A stretch of DNA of 64,000 bases from Isoalcanivorax indicus (GTDB taxonomy: Bacteria > Pseudomonadota > Gammaproteobacteria > Pseudomonadales > Alcanivoracaceae). The first letter of the stretch is position 1; each line of letters begins with the position of its first letter. The stretch covers positions 124,001-188,000 of the forward strand of contig NZ_QGMP01000001.1 of the NCBI RefSeq assembly GCF_003259185.1. The letters run 5' to 3'. Of this stretch, positions 43,351 through 52,424 are shown piece by piece. Made by a program: the position numbers and the translations under genes. A model generated the notes under the pieces. The model ran no database searches, was not told the DNA's origin, and saw nothing but the letters and a program-made list of their open reading frames with translations.

Positions 43351-44280
43351 ATGTCTGTACACGCCGCACAAGCCGTTCCGGAACGCGCGGTCTCTGAACC
43401 CGTCCCCCTGGGGCCGGACTCGCTGACCTGGCAGCATTTCGGCACCTGGCGCTATCACCTGATGTTGCCGCAGGCCTTCGTCATGCAGGTGGCGCATCCG
43501 GTGATTGATGCCGGGGTTGGCCAGCATTCCGTATACCGCACCGATCCCTGGGGGCGCGCCAAACGCTCCACGGCACTGCTGTGGCCGGTGGTCTATGCGC
43601 GCCCGGAAGAGGCCACGCGCAAGGGCCGCCAGTTGCGGGAAATGCACCGCGAGATCAAAGGTGTGGACAAGCACGGCAAACGCTACTTTGCCCTCGACCC
43701 GGAAGCCTACGGCTGGGTGCACTGCACCGGCTACGACGCCAATATCCGCCTGCTGGAACTGTTCGATGTGTCGCCGACCCGCGCCCAGCGCACGCGCCTG
43801 TTCCTGGAGTGGCGCCAGATGGGCCGCATGCTGGGCATTCGCGACGACGATCTGCCCGATACCGAACAGGCCTACTGGCAGCATTTCGAGTCCATCATCA
43901 CCGAGCGTCTGGAAATGGGCGACGTGGCCCAGGACCTGCTGGACGAACGCCATTACCTGCAAACCCCCAAGCCGCCAGGCTCGACAATGCCGGATGCCCT
44001 GTGGGGCGCCGTCACCTCGGGGGCGGGCCGTTTGCTGCGCCACAACCTGCTGGGCACCTTGCCGCCGCTGTTTCGTGAGCGCTTCGATATTCCCTGGACT
44101 GACCGGGACGAGCGTCGTTTCCGGCTGTGGCGCCGCACGGTGCGCACCACCCACAAGCTGCTGCCGAACTCGATGCGTTATATCCCGCTGGCCCGCGAGG
44201 CGCTGCGCGACGTGCGCCGTCATCCGGACGCCTATCAATGGAACACGACCGCCCCGCCACGCGCTGAAGGAGCCCGATAA
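43351..44280 (+). CDS. oxygenase MpaB family protein (DUF2236)
   Basis: This is a 310-residue member of the MpaB/latex-clearing-protein-like family, heme-type oxygenases acting on hydrophobic substrates. Family motifs are visible: MQVAHPVIDAGVGQHSVYRTDPWGRAKRST (two parts, positions about 46-78) and GWVHCTGYDANIRLLELF (about 125). No signal peptide or lipobox is apparent, so it is probably cytoplasmic or peripheral. GGAG lies 8 bases before ATG 43351; ATG 43348 is an alternative. It is the first gene of a five-gene operon whose third gene carries a second MpaB domain. Confidence 0.86.
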   Translation: MSVHAAQAVPERAVSEPVPLGPDSLTWQHFGTWRYHLMLPQAFVMQVAHPVIDAGVGQHSVYRTDPWGRAKRSTALLWPVVYARPEEATRKGRQLREMHREIKGVDKHGKRYFALDPEAYGWVHCTGYDANIRLLELFDVSPTRAQRTRLFLEWRQMGRMLGIRDDDLPDTEQAYWQHFESIITERLEMGDVAQDLLDERHYLQTPKPPGSTMPDALWGAVTSGAGRLLRHNLLGTLPPLFRERFDIPWTDRDERRFRLWRRTVRTTHKLLPNSMRYIPLAREALRDVRRHPDAYQWNTTAPPRAEGAR

Positions 44281-45983
44281 TGCAAAGCAGCAATGCGCCC
44301 GCCGTCCCCGCCGAAACCGGCACAGGCCTGCCCTGGCTGGCCACCTACCGCGAGATGGGGGTGGACTGGCATACGGTGCCTCCGGTGCCGGACAAGACAT
44401 TGTCCGATTACCTGCGGGATCACGCCGGGCAGTTCCCCGAGCGCGAGGCACTGGTGTTTATGGGGCAGGGCCTGACCTACCGGGAACTGGACGCACAGAT
44501 TGATCGCATGGCGGCGCTGTTGACCGCTCAGGGTTGCCGCAAAGGGGATGTGCTGGGGCTGCATTTGCCGAATATGCCGCAATACGTGGTGGCCTTCGGT
44601 GCGGCCGCGCGGCTGGGTATGGTCTGCACCAGCATTTCACCGCTGATGACGCCGACGGAAGTCGCACATCAGGGTAACGATGCGCGGGTGCGTGTGCTGC
44701 TGACTCTGCAGCCCCTGTGGGAGCAGGTCATACAACATGCTGCGGATAATATCCGTTCGCTGGATACCGTGCTGGTGTCCGGCCCGGGCGATTACCTCGG
44801 CGCGCCCTTTACGGGTCTGAAGGCCCAGGTGGGTGAGCGGGTGCGTGTGTTGTCGCTGGCGGATCAGCTGGCGAGTGCCGGCCAGGCGCCAGCCCCGGTG
44901 CGGGTCAGCCTGGACGATGTGCTCTATCTGCAGTACACCGGCGGCACCACCGGCGCACCCAAAGGCGCGCGGCTGACGTCCGCCAACCTGTTCACCAATA
45001 ACATCCAGGCGGATGTGTTTTACGGCTATCGCCTTGGTCAGGAAACTGTGGCCTCCGCATTCCCCCTGTTTCATATCGGCGGTGCTGCGGTGTTGTTCAA
45101 CGCGCTGCGCACGGCGTCGACGTTCCTGCTGATTCCTGATCCGCGTGATATCGCGCATTTCGTGGGCGAGATGCAGAAACGCACCCCGACCATCATTGCA
45201 GCGGTGCCCGCGCTCTACCAGATGCTGTGCCAGCACGAAGGCTTCCGCGGCCTTGATTTTTCGCAGCTGCGCACGGCGGTGTCCGGCGCCGCACCCTTTG
45301 CCAGGGAAGACATCGAACGGCTTGCTGCAATCATTGGCGAGAACAAGTTCTGCGAAGTGTACGGCATGACCGAAACCAGCCCGGTGCAGACCCTGAATCC
45401 TGCCCGGCGTTTCAAGCCGGGCAGCGTCGGAGTGCCCTTGCCCGGCACGCGGGTGCGCATTGTCGATACCGAAACCGGCAAACAGATGTCCGCAGGCGAG
45501 CCCGGTGAAGTGACCGTGGCCGGGCCGCAGGTGATGAGCGGCTATCTGGCCATGCCCGACGCCACGGCCGATGCCCTGCGTCAGCATGATGGTCTGACCT
45601 GGATGTACACCGGCGATATCGGCTACCTGGACGACGAGGGCTACCTGACGATCTGCGATCGCAGCAAGGACATGCTGATTGTCGGGGGCTACAAGGTGTT
45701 CTCCGTGGAAGTGGAAAACACCATCCAGGCGCTGTCGTGGGTGGCGCTGTGTGCCGTCGTCGGGCGCGCGGATGAACAGCGGCCGGGTAACGATATCGTG
45801 CAGCTTTATGTACAGGCCCTGCCCGGCGACATGCGAGACGAGGAAGCGCGTCGTAACGAGCTGATGGGTCGTTGTCGTGAGCGGCTGTCGCCCTACAAGG
45901 TGCCGCGCGAGATTTTCATTGTGGAAGCCATACCCCTCACCTCGGTGGGCAAGATCGACAAGAAAGCCCTGAGGAAAACGTAA
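44280..45983 (+). CDS. AMP-dependent acyl-CoA synthetase/ligase
   Basis: This 567-residue class I adenylate-forming enzyme activates a carboxylic acid, probably a fatty or related acid, to its CoA thioester. The phosphate-binding motif YTGGTTGAPKG is near residue 220, EVYGMTETSP follows near 360, and the WMYTGDIGYLDDEGY hinge region lies near 440. The C-terminal catalytic Lys is in TSVGKIDKKALRK. It shares the base A of the previous stop (TAATG). Within an operon of oxygenase and envelope proteins, a role in activating an oxidised lipid product is plausible but not shown. Confidence 0.92.
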   Translation: MQSSNAPAVPAETGTGLPWLATYREMGVDWHTVPPVPDKTLSDYLRDHAGQFPEREALVFMGQGLTYRELDAQIDRMAALLTAQGCRKGDVLGLHLPNMPQYVVAFGAAARLGMVCTSISPLMTPTEVAHQGNDARVRVLLTLQPLWEQVIQHAADNIRSLDTVLVSGPGDYLGAPFTGLKAQVGERVRVLSLADQLASAGQAPAPVRVSLDDVLYLQYTGGTTGAPKGARLTSANLFTNNIQADVFYGYRLGQETVASAFPLFHIGGAAVLFNALRTASTFLLIPDPRDIAHFVGEMQKRTPTIIAAVPALYQMLCQHEGFRGLDFSQLRTAVSGAAPFAREDIERLAAIIGENKFCEVYGMTETSPVQTLNPARRFKPGSVGVPLPGTRVRIVDTETGKQMSAGEPGEVTVAGPQVMSGYLAMPDATADALRQHDGLTWMYTGDIGYLDDEGYLTICDRSKDMLIVGGYKVFSVEVENTIQALSWVALCAVVGRADEQRPGNDIVQLYVQALPGDMRDEEARRNELMGRCRERLSPYKVPREIFIVEAIPLTSVGKIDKKALRKT

Positions 45984-46007
45984 GCGAACCTGACCCAAGG
46001 TGATGTC

Positions 46008-47675
46008 ATGAAAATAATAACCGGTATGCAGCTCGCCACGGCCTTTATGGTGGCGGCAATATTGCAGGGGTGCGGTGCGTTGCGCGCCCCGGATTTTGAA
46101 GTGGCGGATGCTGAGCATCTGGAGGAGTGGCAGATCGAAGGGCGCCTCGACCTGCGCGGCGAACACGGGCGTGAGCGTGCCTGGTTTCGCTACACGCAGG
46201 TGGATGGCGGTTACAGCCTGGCGCTGATGCTCAAGGACCCCGTTGCAGAACCGGATGTCGTGCTCAGCGCGGTGGACCTGTTCGATGGCGCCGCCGAGAT
46301 TCGCGCCCGCGATCACGAGGCCGCTGCCCTGGCGCGCCAGTTGCGCGATACCCTGCCGATGTCGCATCTGGCGTTCTGGCTGCGTGGTCTGCCTGCCACC
46401 CCTGAAGCTGAAATGGACTTCGGTGCACCGGGCCTGCTGACCCGTATGCGCGAAGACGAGTGGGATATCCACTACCGTGACCACATGCGCGTGCATGATT
46501 ATCTTCTGCCGGAGCGTATGCGTCTGACCCGCAACGGTACACGACTTGATCTGGATATGGTGCGTGCGGAAACCGGTTACCTTTCCGGGCCGTGCCCGCA
46601 AGACTTCCTGCCTCAGGCGCTCACGCAGAACGCGCAGGGAGACCTGTCGAACGGCAAAACTGCCAGTGCGGCGTCGAGCCGCGACCGGGTGCGGGAGCTG
46701 GTGCCGGAAGACGGTTCTGCGCCGATGGCGCGATGGGTAGATCGCGAAGCCTTCTGCGCACAATTGTACCGGGTGCATGGCCGCATCCCCGACGGCCGCA
46801 TCGGCCTGTTCGGGCCGGACTCCATGATGTGGACACTGCAGGCGCCGATGGCACCGGGCGCCTTCGGTGCCGGACGGGCGCTGCTGCTGCAGAACGCCCA
46901 CCCGTGGATTACCCAGGGCATCGATGAGCACTCGGTGGTACGTGAGGATGCGTTAGGCCGCGCGCGGCGTACGTTCCAACACGTTTTCACCATGATCTAC
47001 GGCAGCATGCCCCAGGTGATGCGCTCCGCCAATCAGGTGCACGCCATCCACGAGGCCATCGAAGGCGAGATGGACTACGATGCCGGCGCTTTCAAACGCG
47101 GCACCGAGTATCGCGCCAACGAAATCAACGCCATGATCTGGGTGCACGCCACCCTGTGGGAAACCCTGGCGATGATGTATGAGCAGCTCAAGGGCAAGCT
47201 CACGGACGAGCAGAAAGAGCAGTTCTATCAGGAGACCAAACTGTTCGCGATGCTGTTCGGCATTCCCGAGGAGGCCTTGCCGCAGGACTGGGACGAATTT
47301 ATCGCTTACAACGAAGCCATGTGGGCCAGTCCCCAGCTTACGGTGACTGAGGCCACGATCCAGTTGCGCGATGATCTGTTCAAGCCGCAATCCGTGCTGC
47401 TGATTTTCCCCATGTGGGTGCAGAAGATCTCGACCGCGGCCAATCTGCCGCCGGAAGTGCGCGAGCAATATGACATGAACTACGGCGCCTGGCAGCGGAT
47501 GAACTATTTCTGGATCAGGAACAGCGCCCGTGTGGGCTCCTGGGTGCTGCCCGGCCGTATCGAGAACAACCCGTTTCATCATGAAGCCCATGCCCGGCTG
47601 GAAGGGGAGCGTGTCGGCCCCTATCAGCGCTGGCTGATTCGTATGCTGATGGATCAGGAAAGGTTGGTGAACTGA
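46008..47675 (+). CDS. LolB-like lipoprotein fused to an MpaB (DUF2236) oxygenase domain
   Basis: This 555-residue protein starts with a lipobox ending at Cys22 (ILQGC). Residues about 38-195 follow the LolB pattern: EEWQIEGRLDLRGEHG, WFRYTQVDGGYSLALMLKDP, LPMSHLAFWLRGLPATPEA, GLLTRMREDEWDIHYRDH and LPERMRLTRNGTRLDLDM. A Gln/Ser-rich linker (about 196-240) leads to a DUF2236 domain (about 245-555) with RALLLQNAHPWITQGIDEHS and MIWVHATLWETLAMMYEQL. LolB is the outer-membrane receptor for lipoproteins, but in this context it may be a lipid-binding and membrane-targeting module. AAGGTGA precedes the ATG. I know of no characterised protein with this pairing. Confidence 0.82.
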   Translation: MKIITGMQLATAFMVAAILQGCGALRAPDFEVADAEHLEEWQIEGRLDLRGEHGRERAWFRYTQVDGGYSLALMLKDPVAEPDVVLSAVDLFDGAAEIRARDHEAAALARQLRDTLPMSHLAFWLRGLPATPEAEMDFGAPGLLTRMREDEWDIHYRDHMRVHDYLLPERMRLTRNGTRLDLDMVRAETGYLSGPCPQDFLPQALTQNAQGDLSNGKTASAASSRDRVRELVPEDGSAPMARWVDREAFCAQLYRVHGRIPDGRIGLFGPDSMMWTLQAPMAPGAFGAGRALLLQNAHPWITQGIDEHSVVREDALGRARRTFQHVFTMIYGSMPQVMRSANQVHAIHEAIEGEMDYDAGAFKRGTEYRANEINAMIWVHATLWETLAMMYEQLKGKLTDEQKEQFYQETKLFAMLFGIPEEALPQDWDEFIAYNEAMWASPQLTVTEATIQLRDDLFKPQSVLLIFPMWVQKISTAANLPPEVREQYDMNYGAWQRMNYFWIRNSARVGSWVLPGRIENNPFHHEAHARLEGERVGPYQRWLIRMLMDQERLVN

Positions 47676-48199
47676 TGCGGCGCCGGGCAATGCTGGCTGT
47701 GGCAGTGCTGTGTACGCTGGCGTCGGTTGCCGGGGCCTATACCGGTCATATCCGCTATATGTCACAGGACGAGTTCCTGTCGTGGGCGTTCCCCGAGGCG
47801 TCACCACGCATGCAGTTCGTCATGATGAATGCGGGCTTGCGCGATGAAGCCGCTCATATCATGCAGCGGCGTGTCAGCGTGGCGCGCCAGCGCTACTGGC
47901 AGGCCGACGACCGAACCGCCTGGATCATGGAAGAGATTGGCAAGGAGTACCCCATCACCATGGGCTTCGTGGTGGGCCCGGAGGGCATCGAGCATGTACG
48001 CATTCTGGTCTACCGGGAGCCCCGTGGTGGCGAAGTGCATGAGCGCTTTTTCACCCGCCAGTTCGAAGGTGCGGTGCTGGCCAACGGTAACCGTCTGGAT
48101 CGACCGATCGACAATATTACCGGTGCGACGCTCTCGGTGGATGCGGTAACGCGCGTGGCGCGTCTGGTGCTGCGCCTGCATGAAGAGGCCATGCGCTGA
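47675..48199 (+). CDS. exported FMN-binding domain protein
   Basis: This is a 174-residue protein with a signal sequence (MRRRAMLAVAVLCTLASVAGA) and an FMN-binding domain. The flavinylation-type motif DNITGATLSVDAV holds the probable FMN-carrying Thr152. Such domains receive covalent FMN from ApbE and pass electrons at or beyond the membrane. It overlaps the neighbouring genes by one base on each side (TGATG), so it is tightly coupled to the LolB-MpaB gene and to the PepSY membrane protein. It is likely periplasmic or inner-membrane anchored. Confidence 0.83.
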   Translation: MRRRAMLAVAVLCTLASVAGAYTGHIRYMSQDEFLSWAFPEASPRMQFVMMNAGLRDEAAHIMQRRVSVARQRYWQADDRTAWIMEEIGKEYPITMGFVVGPEGIEHVRILVYREPRGGEVHERFFTRQFEGAVLANGNRLDRPIDNITGATLSVDAVTRVARLVLRLHEEAMR

Positions 48200-48930
48200 T
48201 GGCCGCCTCGCGACGTGGCCGCTGGATGCGCTGGCATCGCTGGCTGGGCCTGGCGCTGTGGTTGCCGATCCTGTTTCTGGTCATCACCGGTGTGCTGATC
48301 GGCGTCAGCGATCTGCGCGGTTGGCAGCATGAGCCGGTGCAGGCGCGCCTGTTGTCGTCACTCTACGGTGTGCCACCCGATGTGCCCGCCACCGGGTACC
48401 GTGTTGGCGATCACTGGCTGACGCAGCAGGGCGGTCGTCTGCGCTTCAATGCCGAAGGCGTCGCGCGTTGTGCCGATACGCTGGTGGGCGCGGTGCGCTA
48501 TCAGCATCTGGTTGCTGCATTGTGTGGCGAAACGCTGATCCTGCTGGATGACGAGGCTACGCTGGTCGAGATAATGAGCGGTGCGCCAGCGCGTGGGCGA
48601 CGCCTGGGAACGGATCAGGCCGGACACCTGGTGCTGACGACCGGCACCGGTCAGCATGCGTTCGATGATTTCTCCGGCGCATGGCATGACCGCACCGCAG
48701 AGGACGCCGCGTGGGCACACGAGCGCCCGCTGCCCGTTGCCTTGCGGGATCAACTGGCGCAGGGGGCGCCATTGCCCGGCATCAGTCGCGAACGAGTGGT
48801 ACTGGATCTGCACAGCGGGCGTCTGTTCGGCCGCGCCGGTGTCTGGGTGGTGAATGCTGCCGCCATCCTGATGGCATTGCTGGCCTTGACCGGTGCCTGG
48901 ACCTGGCTGGGGCGTTGGCGCCGACATTGA
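48199..48930 (+). CDS. PepSY-associated transmembrane protein
   Basis: This is a 243-residue membrane protein with an N-terminal RWHRWLGLALWLPILFLVITG helix, a periplasmic domain of about 170 residues, and a C-terminal helix (VNAAAILMALLALTGAWTW). The HRWLG start and the Trp-rich second helix resemble the PepSY_TM family, whose members often relay electrons across the membrane with heme or flavin partners. It is the last gene of the operon and ends 1 base before a convergent gene, with no visible terminator between. Confidence 0.78.
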   Translation: MAASRRGRWMRWHRWLGLALWLPILFLVITGVLIGVSDLRGWQHEPVQARLLSSLYGVPPDVPATGYRVGDHWLTQQGGRLRFNAEGVARCADTLVGAVRYQHLVAALCGETLILLDDEATLVEIMSGAPARGRRLGTDQAGHLVLTTGTGQHAFDDFSGAWHDRTAEDAAWAHERPLPVALRDQLAQGAPLPGISRERVVLDLHSGRLFGRAGVWVVNAAAILMALLALTGAWTWLGRWRRH

Positions 48931-48931
48931 A

Positions 48932-51079
48932 TCAGGGCACCAGCGTAATGGTGCTGCGCAGGGTAGCGCCGGGAATCACTATTTCGCCGAGCCGATTACC
49001 GCCAAAATAAACGTCGCCCCGCAGGACCTGTCCGGCATCCATCAGTCCCAGACCGGTGGTGCCCTGGGCCAGCCGGGGGGCGGCGCTGGCACCGATGCGT
49101 ATCTGGTTTGATAACGTCAGGCTGGGCGGTGAGCCAGGCTGCTTCTCGCCCGCCGCCAGTACCTCAAGACGACCTTCTTCGAGCGTGATGTCCCCGCGCA
49201 GGTCGGCGAAGGTGAGTGCTACATCGGGACGGCCCGCTTCGTAGATGCTGTACCAGCTGCCCTGGCCGCTGGCGTGCAGGTCAGACGCCGCGTCATGGAG
49301 TGGCTCCAGGCGCATGGCGGCGCTGTAAGCAAGATGGTGTGCTCCCGCCGGGGGTGGCGACAGCCGGAAGTTGATCAGCCCTTCAAGATTCAGATCGGAA
49401 CCGGCAATACGCACGACATCGGCACCGTCCGGCAGGCGAGCCATGCCGAGCAAGCCGCTGAACTGCATTCGGGTGCGGGGCGATAGCAGGTCGATGCCTC
49501 CGCTTTCAGGATCGTCGTCATCCATATTGCGAATCCAGATGCGTGTATCGTCAGCGGCGAGCAGGAAGCTTGAGCCCATGAAGCCGATGCCCATATTGAC
49601 ATCCCGATCACAGCCCGGGAGATCGGCTTCGCAGGTGTCGGCGATCATGAAATGCGCACCGTTGGCCCAGTTGTACCCTTGCGTGTCCCCGGCAAAGGTC
49701 TGACTCATCAACAGGATGTCAGCCATGAACCCGTGATGGCGGCTGCCGGCACCGGGAGAGGATTCATTGCCCCCGGGGTAGAGCGCGATATTGGCGTTGA
49801 TATTCGGCAACGTGTAGATCAGCCCCCATCGATAATCCTGCGGGGCAGCGCCCAACGGGTCCACTCGCACCTGACTGGCATAGGCCAAAAGCTGGCCGTC
49901 GCGTAGCAGTATCATCAGGGTGTCGCCGTCCGAGCGGTTTATCGGGCCTGGATAACCGCTGACCTGGCCATGGACCAGAGAAAGGTATTGGCCGCCAGCC
50001 GCAGAGCAGCCACTGCCGTGCACGTTGGCGCCCCAGCATAGGCCGCCGGGACCGTGTGCGCCAGCGGGGACGACGTCAAAGGTGAGCGGGAAGGAGAAGC
50101 CCAGCGGTACCGGGTCGCCGTTGCTGTCCTGCAGGTTGCGCCAGTCCATGAAATCCAGCGCCATACGGTTGTCGCCGACGCGTCCGATACGCCATCGCAT
50201 ATCCTGCTCGGGGTCAAAAACATGCTGGTTGCCGGTGTTGTAATTCCAGCCGATATTGAGGTGCAAGCCGTCGGTGCGCGTATGCGTGTCGTACTGCCCG
50301 TCGGCCTCCGTGCCGTCCCATACGCCGCCAGTGCCGAGCAACACCTCGGTATCGTAGAGCCTGCCCTGCCACCCCAGATGCAGCAGCGGCAGGTCATGGG
50401 CGCCGTCCTGATAGCGCCAGTCGAACGCCAGTGCATAGTCGACCTGCCCCGCAACGCGAAGCCCCTGTTCTGTCAGGCTGACGGTGCCCGCTGGCAAATC
50501 CCAGAGAAAATGCAAGTTGTCCAGCGAAATGCCAGTGCTGGACGTATCTGTGGGGCGATAGCCCAGATGCGCGTCGTCCAGCGACAGCCGCAACCGGGCC
50601 AGTCCCTCCGAAGGGTCGGCATCCCGAAACAGACCCTGATTTTGCAGCAGAAAATCATAGCGGCCGTCCAGCGTCCAGCTACCGAAATGCCGGGTGCTGT
50701 TACCCAGGTCCAGTGCGGCCATTTCGAAGCGTGTGGGGGCCATGGACAGGGCCAGGGAGAGATATCCATCGCCATCACGGGCACCGGCATCCAGTGACAG
50801 ATCGAGCCATGATGTGGCAGGGGACAGAGGTGTGTAGCGAATGTCTCGTGCACGCAACGTGCCAGCATCCGGTGTGCCGGGGTCGGCGTGAATGACGACG
50901 CTGTCAGCGCCGATGCCCATGCCGGAAAGCACGACCGAGATGCCGTCATGCCCGCTGACGTCAGCAAGCTGGGTATCGTTCAGCGGCTGCATTGCCGCAG
51001 CAGCGCAGGGCAGAAGCAGGCAGCCTGCCCAGAGAGCGGCGTTATCCAGGGGGCTCTTAACAGAACGTGCTGCTGCCAT
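48932..51079 (-). CDS. exported protein with N-terminal PLxDxxLADVSG motif, hypothetical (FilA/DUF6160-like)
   Basis: This is a 715-residue protein with a signal peptide (hydrophobic run ending CLLLPCAAAA), then MQPLNDTQLADVSGHDGISV. The rest is beta-rich with repeated aromatic/Gly/Asp segments and few charged clusters, suggesting a surface or outer-membrane-associated fold. The N-terminal motif resembles that of FilA-type/DUF6160 proteins of Acinetobacter-like bacteria; that link rests on motif memory and is moderate. It overlaps the 3' end of the gene at 51057 by 23 bases and is the last of a four-gene operon. Confidence 0.6.
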   Translation of the reverse strand: MAAARSVKSPLDNAALWAGCLLLPCAAAAMQPLNDTQLADVSGHDGISVVLSGMGIGADSVVIHADPGTPDAGTLRARDIRYTPLSPATSWLDLSLDAGARDGDGYLSLALSMAPTRFEMAALDLGNSTRHFGSWTLDGRYDFLLQNQGLFRDADPSEGLARLRLSLDDAHLGYRPTDTSSTGISLDNLHFLWDLPAGTVSLTEQGLRVAGQVDYALAFDWRYQDGAHDLPLLHLGWQGRLYDTEVLLGTGGVWDGTEADGQYDTHTRTDGLHLNIGWNYNTGNQHVFDPEQDMRWRIGRVGDNRMALDFMDWRNLQDSNGDPVPLGFSFPLTFDVVPAGAHGPGGLCWGANVHGSGCSAAGGQYLSLVHGQVSGYPGPINRSDGDTLMILLRDGQLLAYASQVRVDPLGAAPQDYRWGLIYTLPNINANIALYPGGNESSPGAGSRHHGFMADILLMSQTFAGDTQGYNWANGAHFMIADTCEADLPGCDRDVNMGIGFMGSSFLLAADDTRIWIRNMDDDDPESGGIDLLSPRTRMQFSGLLGMARLPDGADVVRIAGSDLNLEGLINFRLSPPPAGAHHLAYSAAMRLEPLHDAASDLHASGQGSWYSIYEAGRPDVALTFADLRGDITLEEGRLEVLAAGEKQPGSPPSLTLSNQIRIGASAAPRLAQGTTGLGLMDAGQVLRGDVYFGGNRLGEIVIPGATLRSTITLVP

Positions 51080-52424
51080 AGCAGTTCCTTGCAGGGCGGA
51101 GCGCGAACTCGGCGTTCTCGATCAGGTAGCCGGGTGGTCCCAGCAACTGAAGCGCATTGCCAATGGATAAGGTGCCGAGATTGCTGGACGGGTTGTAGAC
51201 GTCCAGCAGCTTGACGCTGGGAGCGTTGAGCCACCAGCCTGTGTTCGCAGGCACGGCATAAGCGCTATTGCATCGGGGTGTGGCAAAGCCCGATACGGCG
51301 CAGGCATCAAAGGCGGTGTCCATGGTGCCATCCGCGATCATTTCCTGAATGGGGGTCTGTTTGCTGTAGCGTGGATAGGCAACCGGTTCTCTTTGGAATG
51401 ACAGGAAGAAATCACCGGTGTCCTCGAACGTCAGCTTGTGGAGTAACCGCAAATCAGCCTTGAGCTGCGCCGAAACGGTATTCAGGCCGATCAATTCCAG
51501 AAAAGCCGTTATCCCACTGCCGGTGAGATCGAGTTCTGCAGCGCGCAGGCCCAGTGACTGCATTCGCGTGCCTGCCAGATCAACAAAGAAAGCATCATTG
51601 CGGCCGCTGCCACACAAGTCGCCGCCGTACTCGGTTCGGCCCACGCAGCCCGTGGCATTCAATGGCAAGGTAAAGGACAGGCAGGTGGACCCGACCATGA
51701 TGCCAGCGCAAACCCTTGCCTCTACGCCCATGGTCAATGACATTTCGGCGCCCAGGAAGCCACTGACGCTATTGATGCCGGAATGACAGCCCACCACGCC
51801 AGCGCCGGTCGAGGCAGAAGGGTTGCACTGGTTTGAAAGCATGTTCTCCTGGTTGGTAACGGCTTGCTCGTAGACTCGCCCTATGCTCAGGGCGCCGTCT
51901 GCGCTTTGCGACCCGATCTTGATGCCAATGACCTCGCGTAGTGCCGGGTCATGGTCATTGCGTACCGCCAGCTCGATGTAGGGCCGCTTCAGCACAAAAG
52001 CACTCATGGGGTCGCCGAGATCTGTGCCATCACGCCCCATCAATGTGGCATAGTCGATGTCAATATCACACCCTGCGTATCCGGACAGATGATCGTTGAT
52101 GCCGCCGCAGCCTAACTGAAGTTTTGAAATGTTCATGTTCAGTTCGAGTTCCCCTTCGAGACCCATGCGATAGAAGGTGAAGGGGGTCGAGAACGGGTTG
52201 CTTCCGGGCAGCTCGGTGCCGCTGATCTTGTCGGTAACAATCAGTCCCTGGGCCATGACATCGCCGAGCGCTTCATCTTCCAGGGGTGCCAGTCCGGTGT
52301 AGGGAAGTGCCGGCATGTGTTGATTCGCAGAGGCCTGATCGGGTATGGCGGCAGCCGCAAGAACGGGCAGAGCGCCTCCGAGCAGCGCAAGGCTGAGCGT
52401 TGAAAATAACGTCTTAATAGCCAT
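51057..52424 (-). CDS. exported Cys-rich protein, member of the four-gene LADVSG-like cluster
   Basis: This is a 455-residue protein with a signal peptide (MAIKTLFSTLSLALLGGALPVLAA) and the cluster motif as LAPLEDEALGDVMAQGLIV near residue 45. It has many cysteines (LGCGGINDHL, SGYAGCDIDIDY, CNPSASTGAGVVGCHSG, CVGRTEYGGDLCGSG) probably forming disulfides in the periplasm or outside. No further domain is recognised. The start at 52424 is 11 bases inside the preceding gene, with AGGAT upstream. Confidence 0.6.
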   Translation of the reverse strand: MAIKTLFSTLSLALLGGALPVLAAAAIPDQASANQHMPALPYTGLAPLEDEALGDVMAQGLIVTDKISGTELPGSNPFSTPFTFYRMGLEGELELNMNISKLQLGCGGINDHLSGYAGCDIDIDYATLMGRDGTDLGDPMSAFVLKRPYIELAVRNDHDPALREVIGIKIGSQSADGALSIGRVYEQAVTNQENMLSNQCNPSASTGAGVVGCHSGINSVSGFLGAEMSLTMGVEARVCAGIMVGSTCLSFTLPLNATGCVGRTEYGGDLCGSGRNDAFFVDLAGTRMQSLGLRAAELDLTGSGITAFLELIGLNTVSAQLKADLRLLHKLTFEDTGDFFLSFQREPVAYPRYSKQTPIQEMIADGTMDTAFDACAVSGFATPRCNSAYAVPANTGWWLNAPSVKLLDVYNPSSNLGTLSIGNALQLLGPPGYLIENAEFALRPARNCYGSSTFC

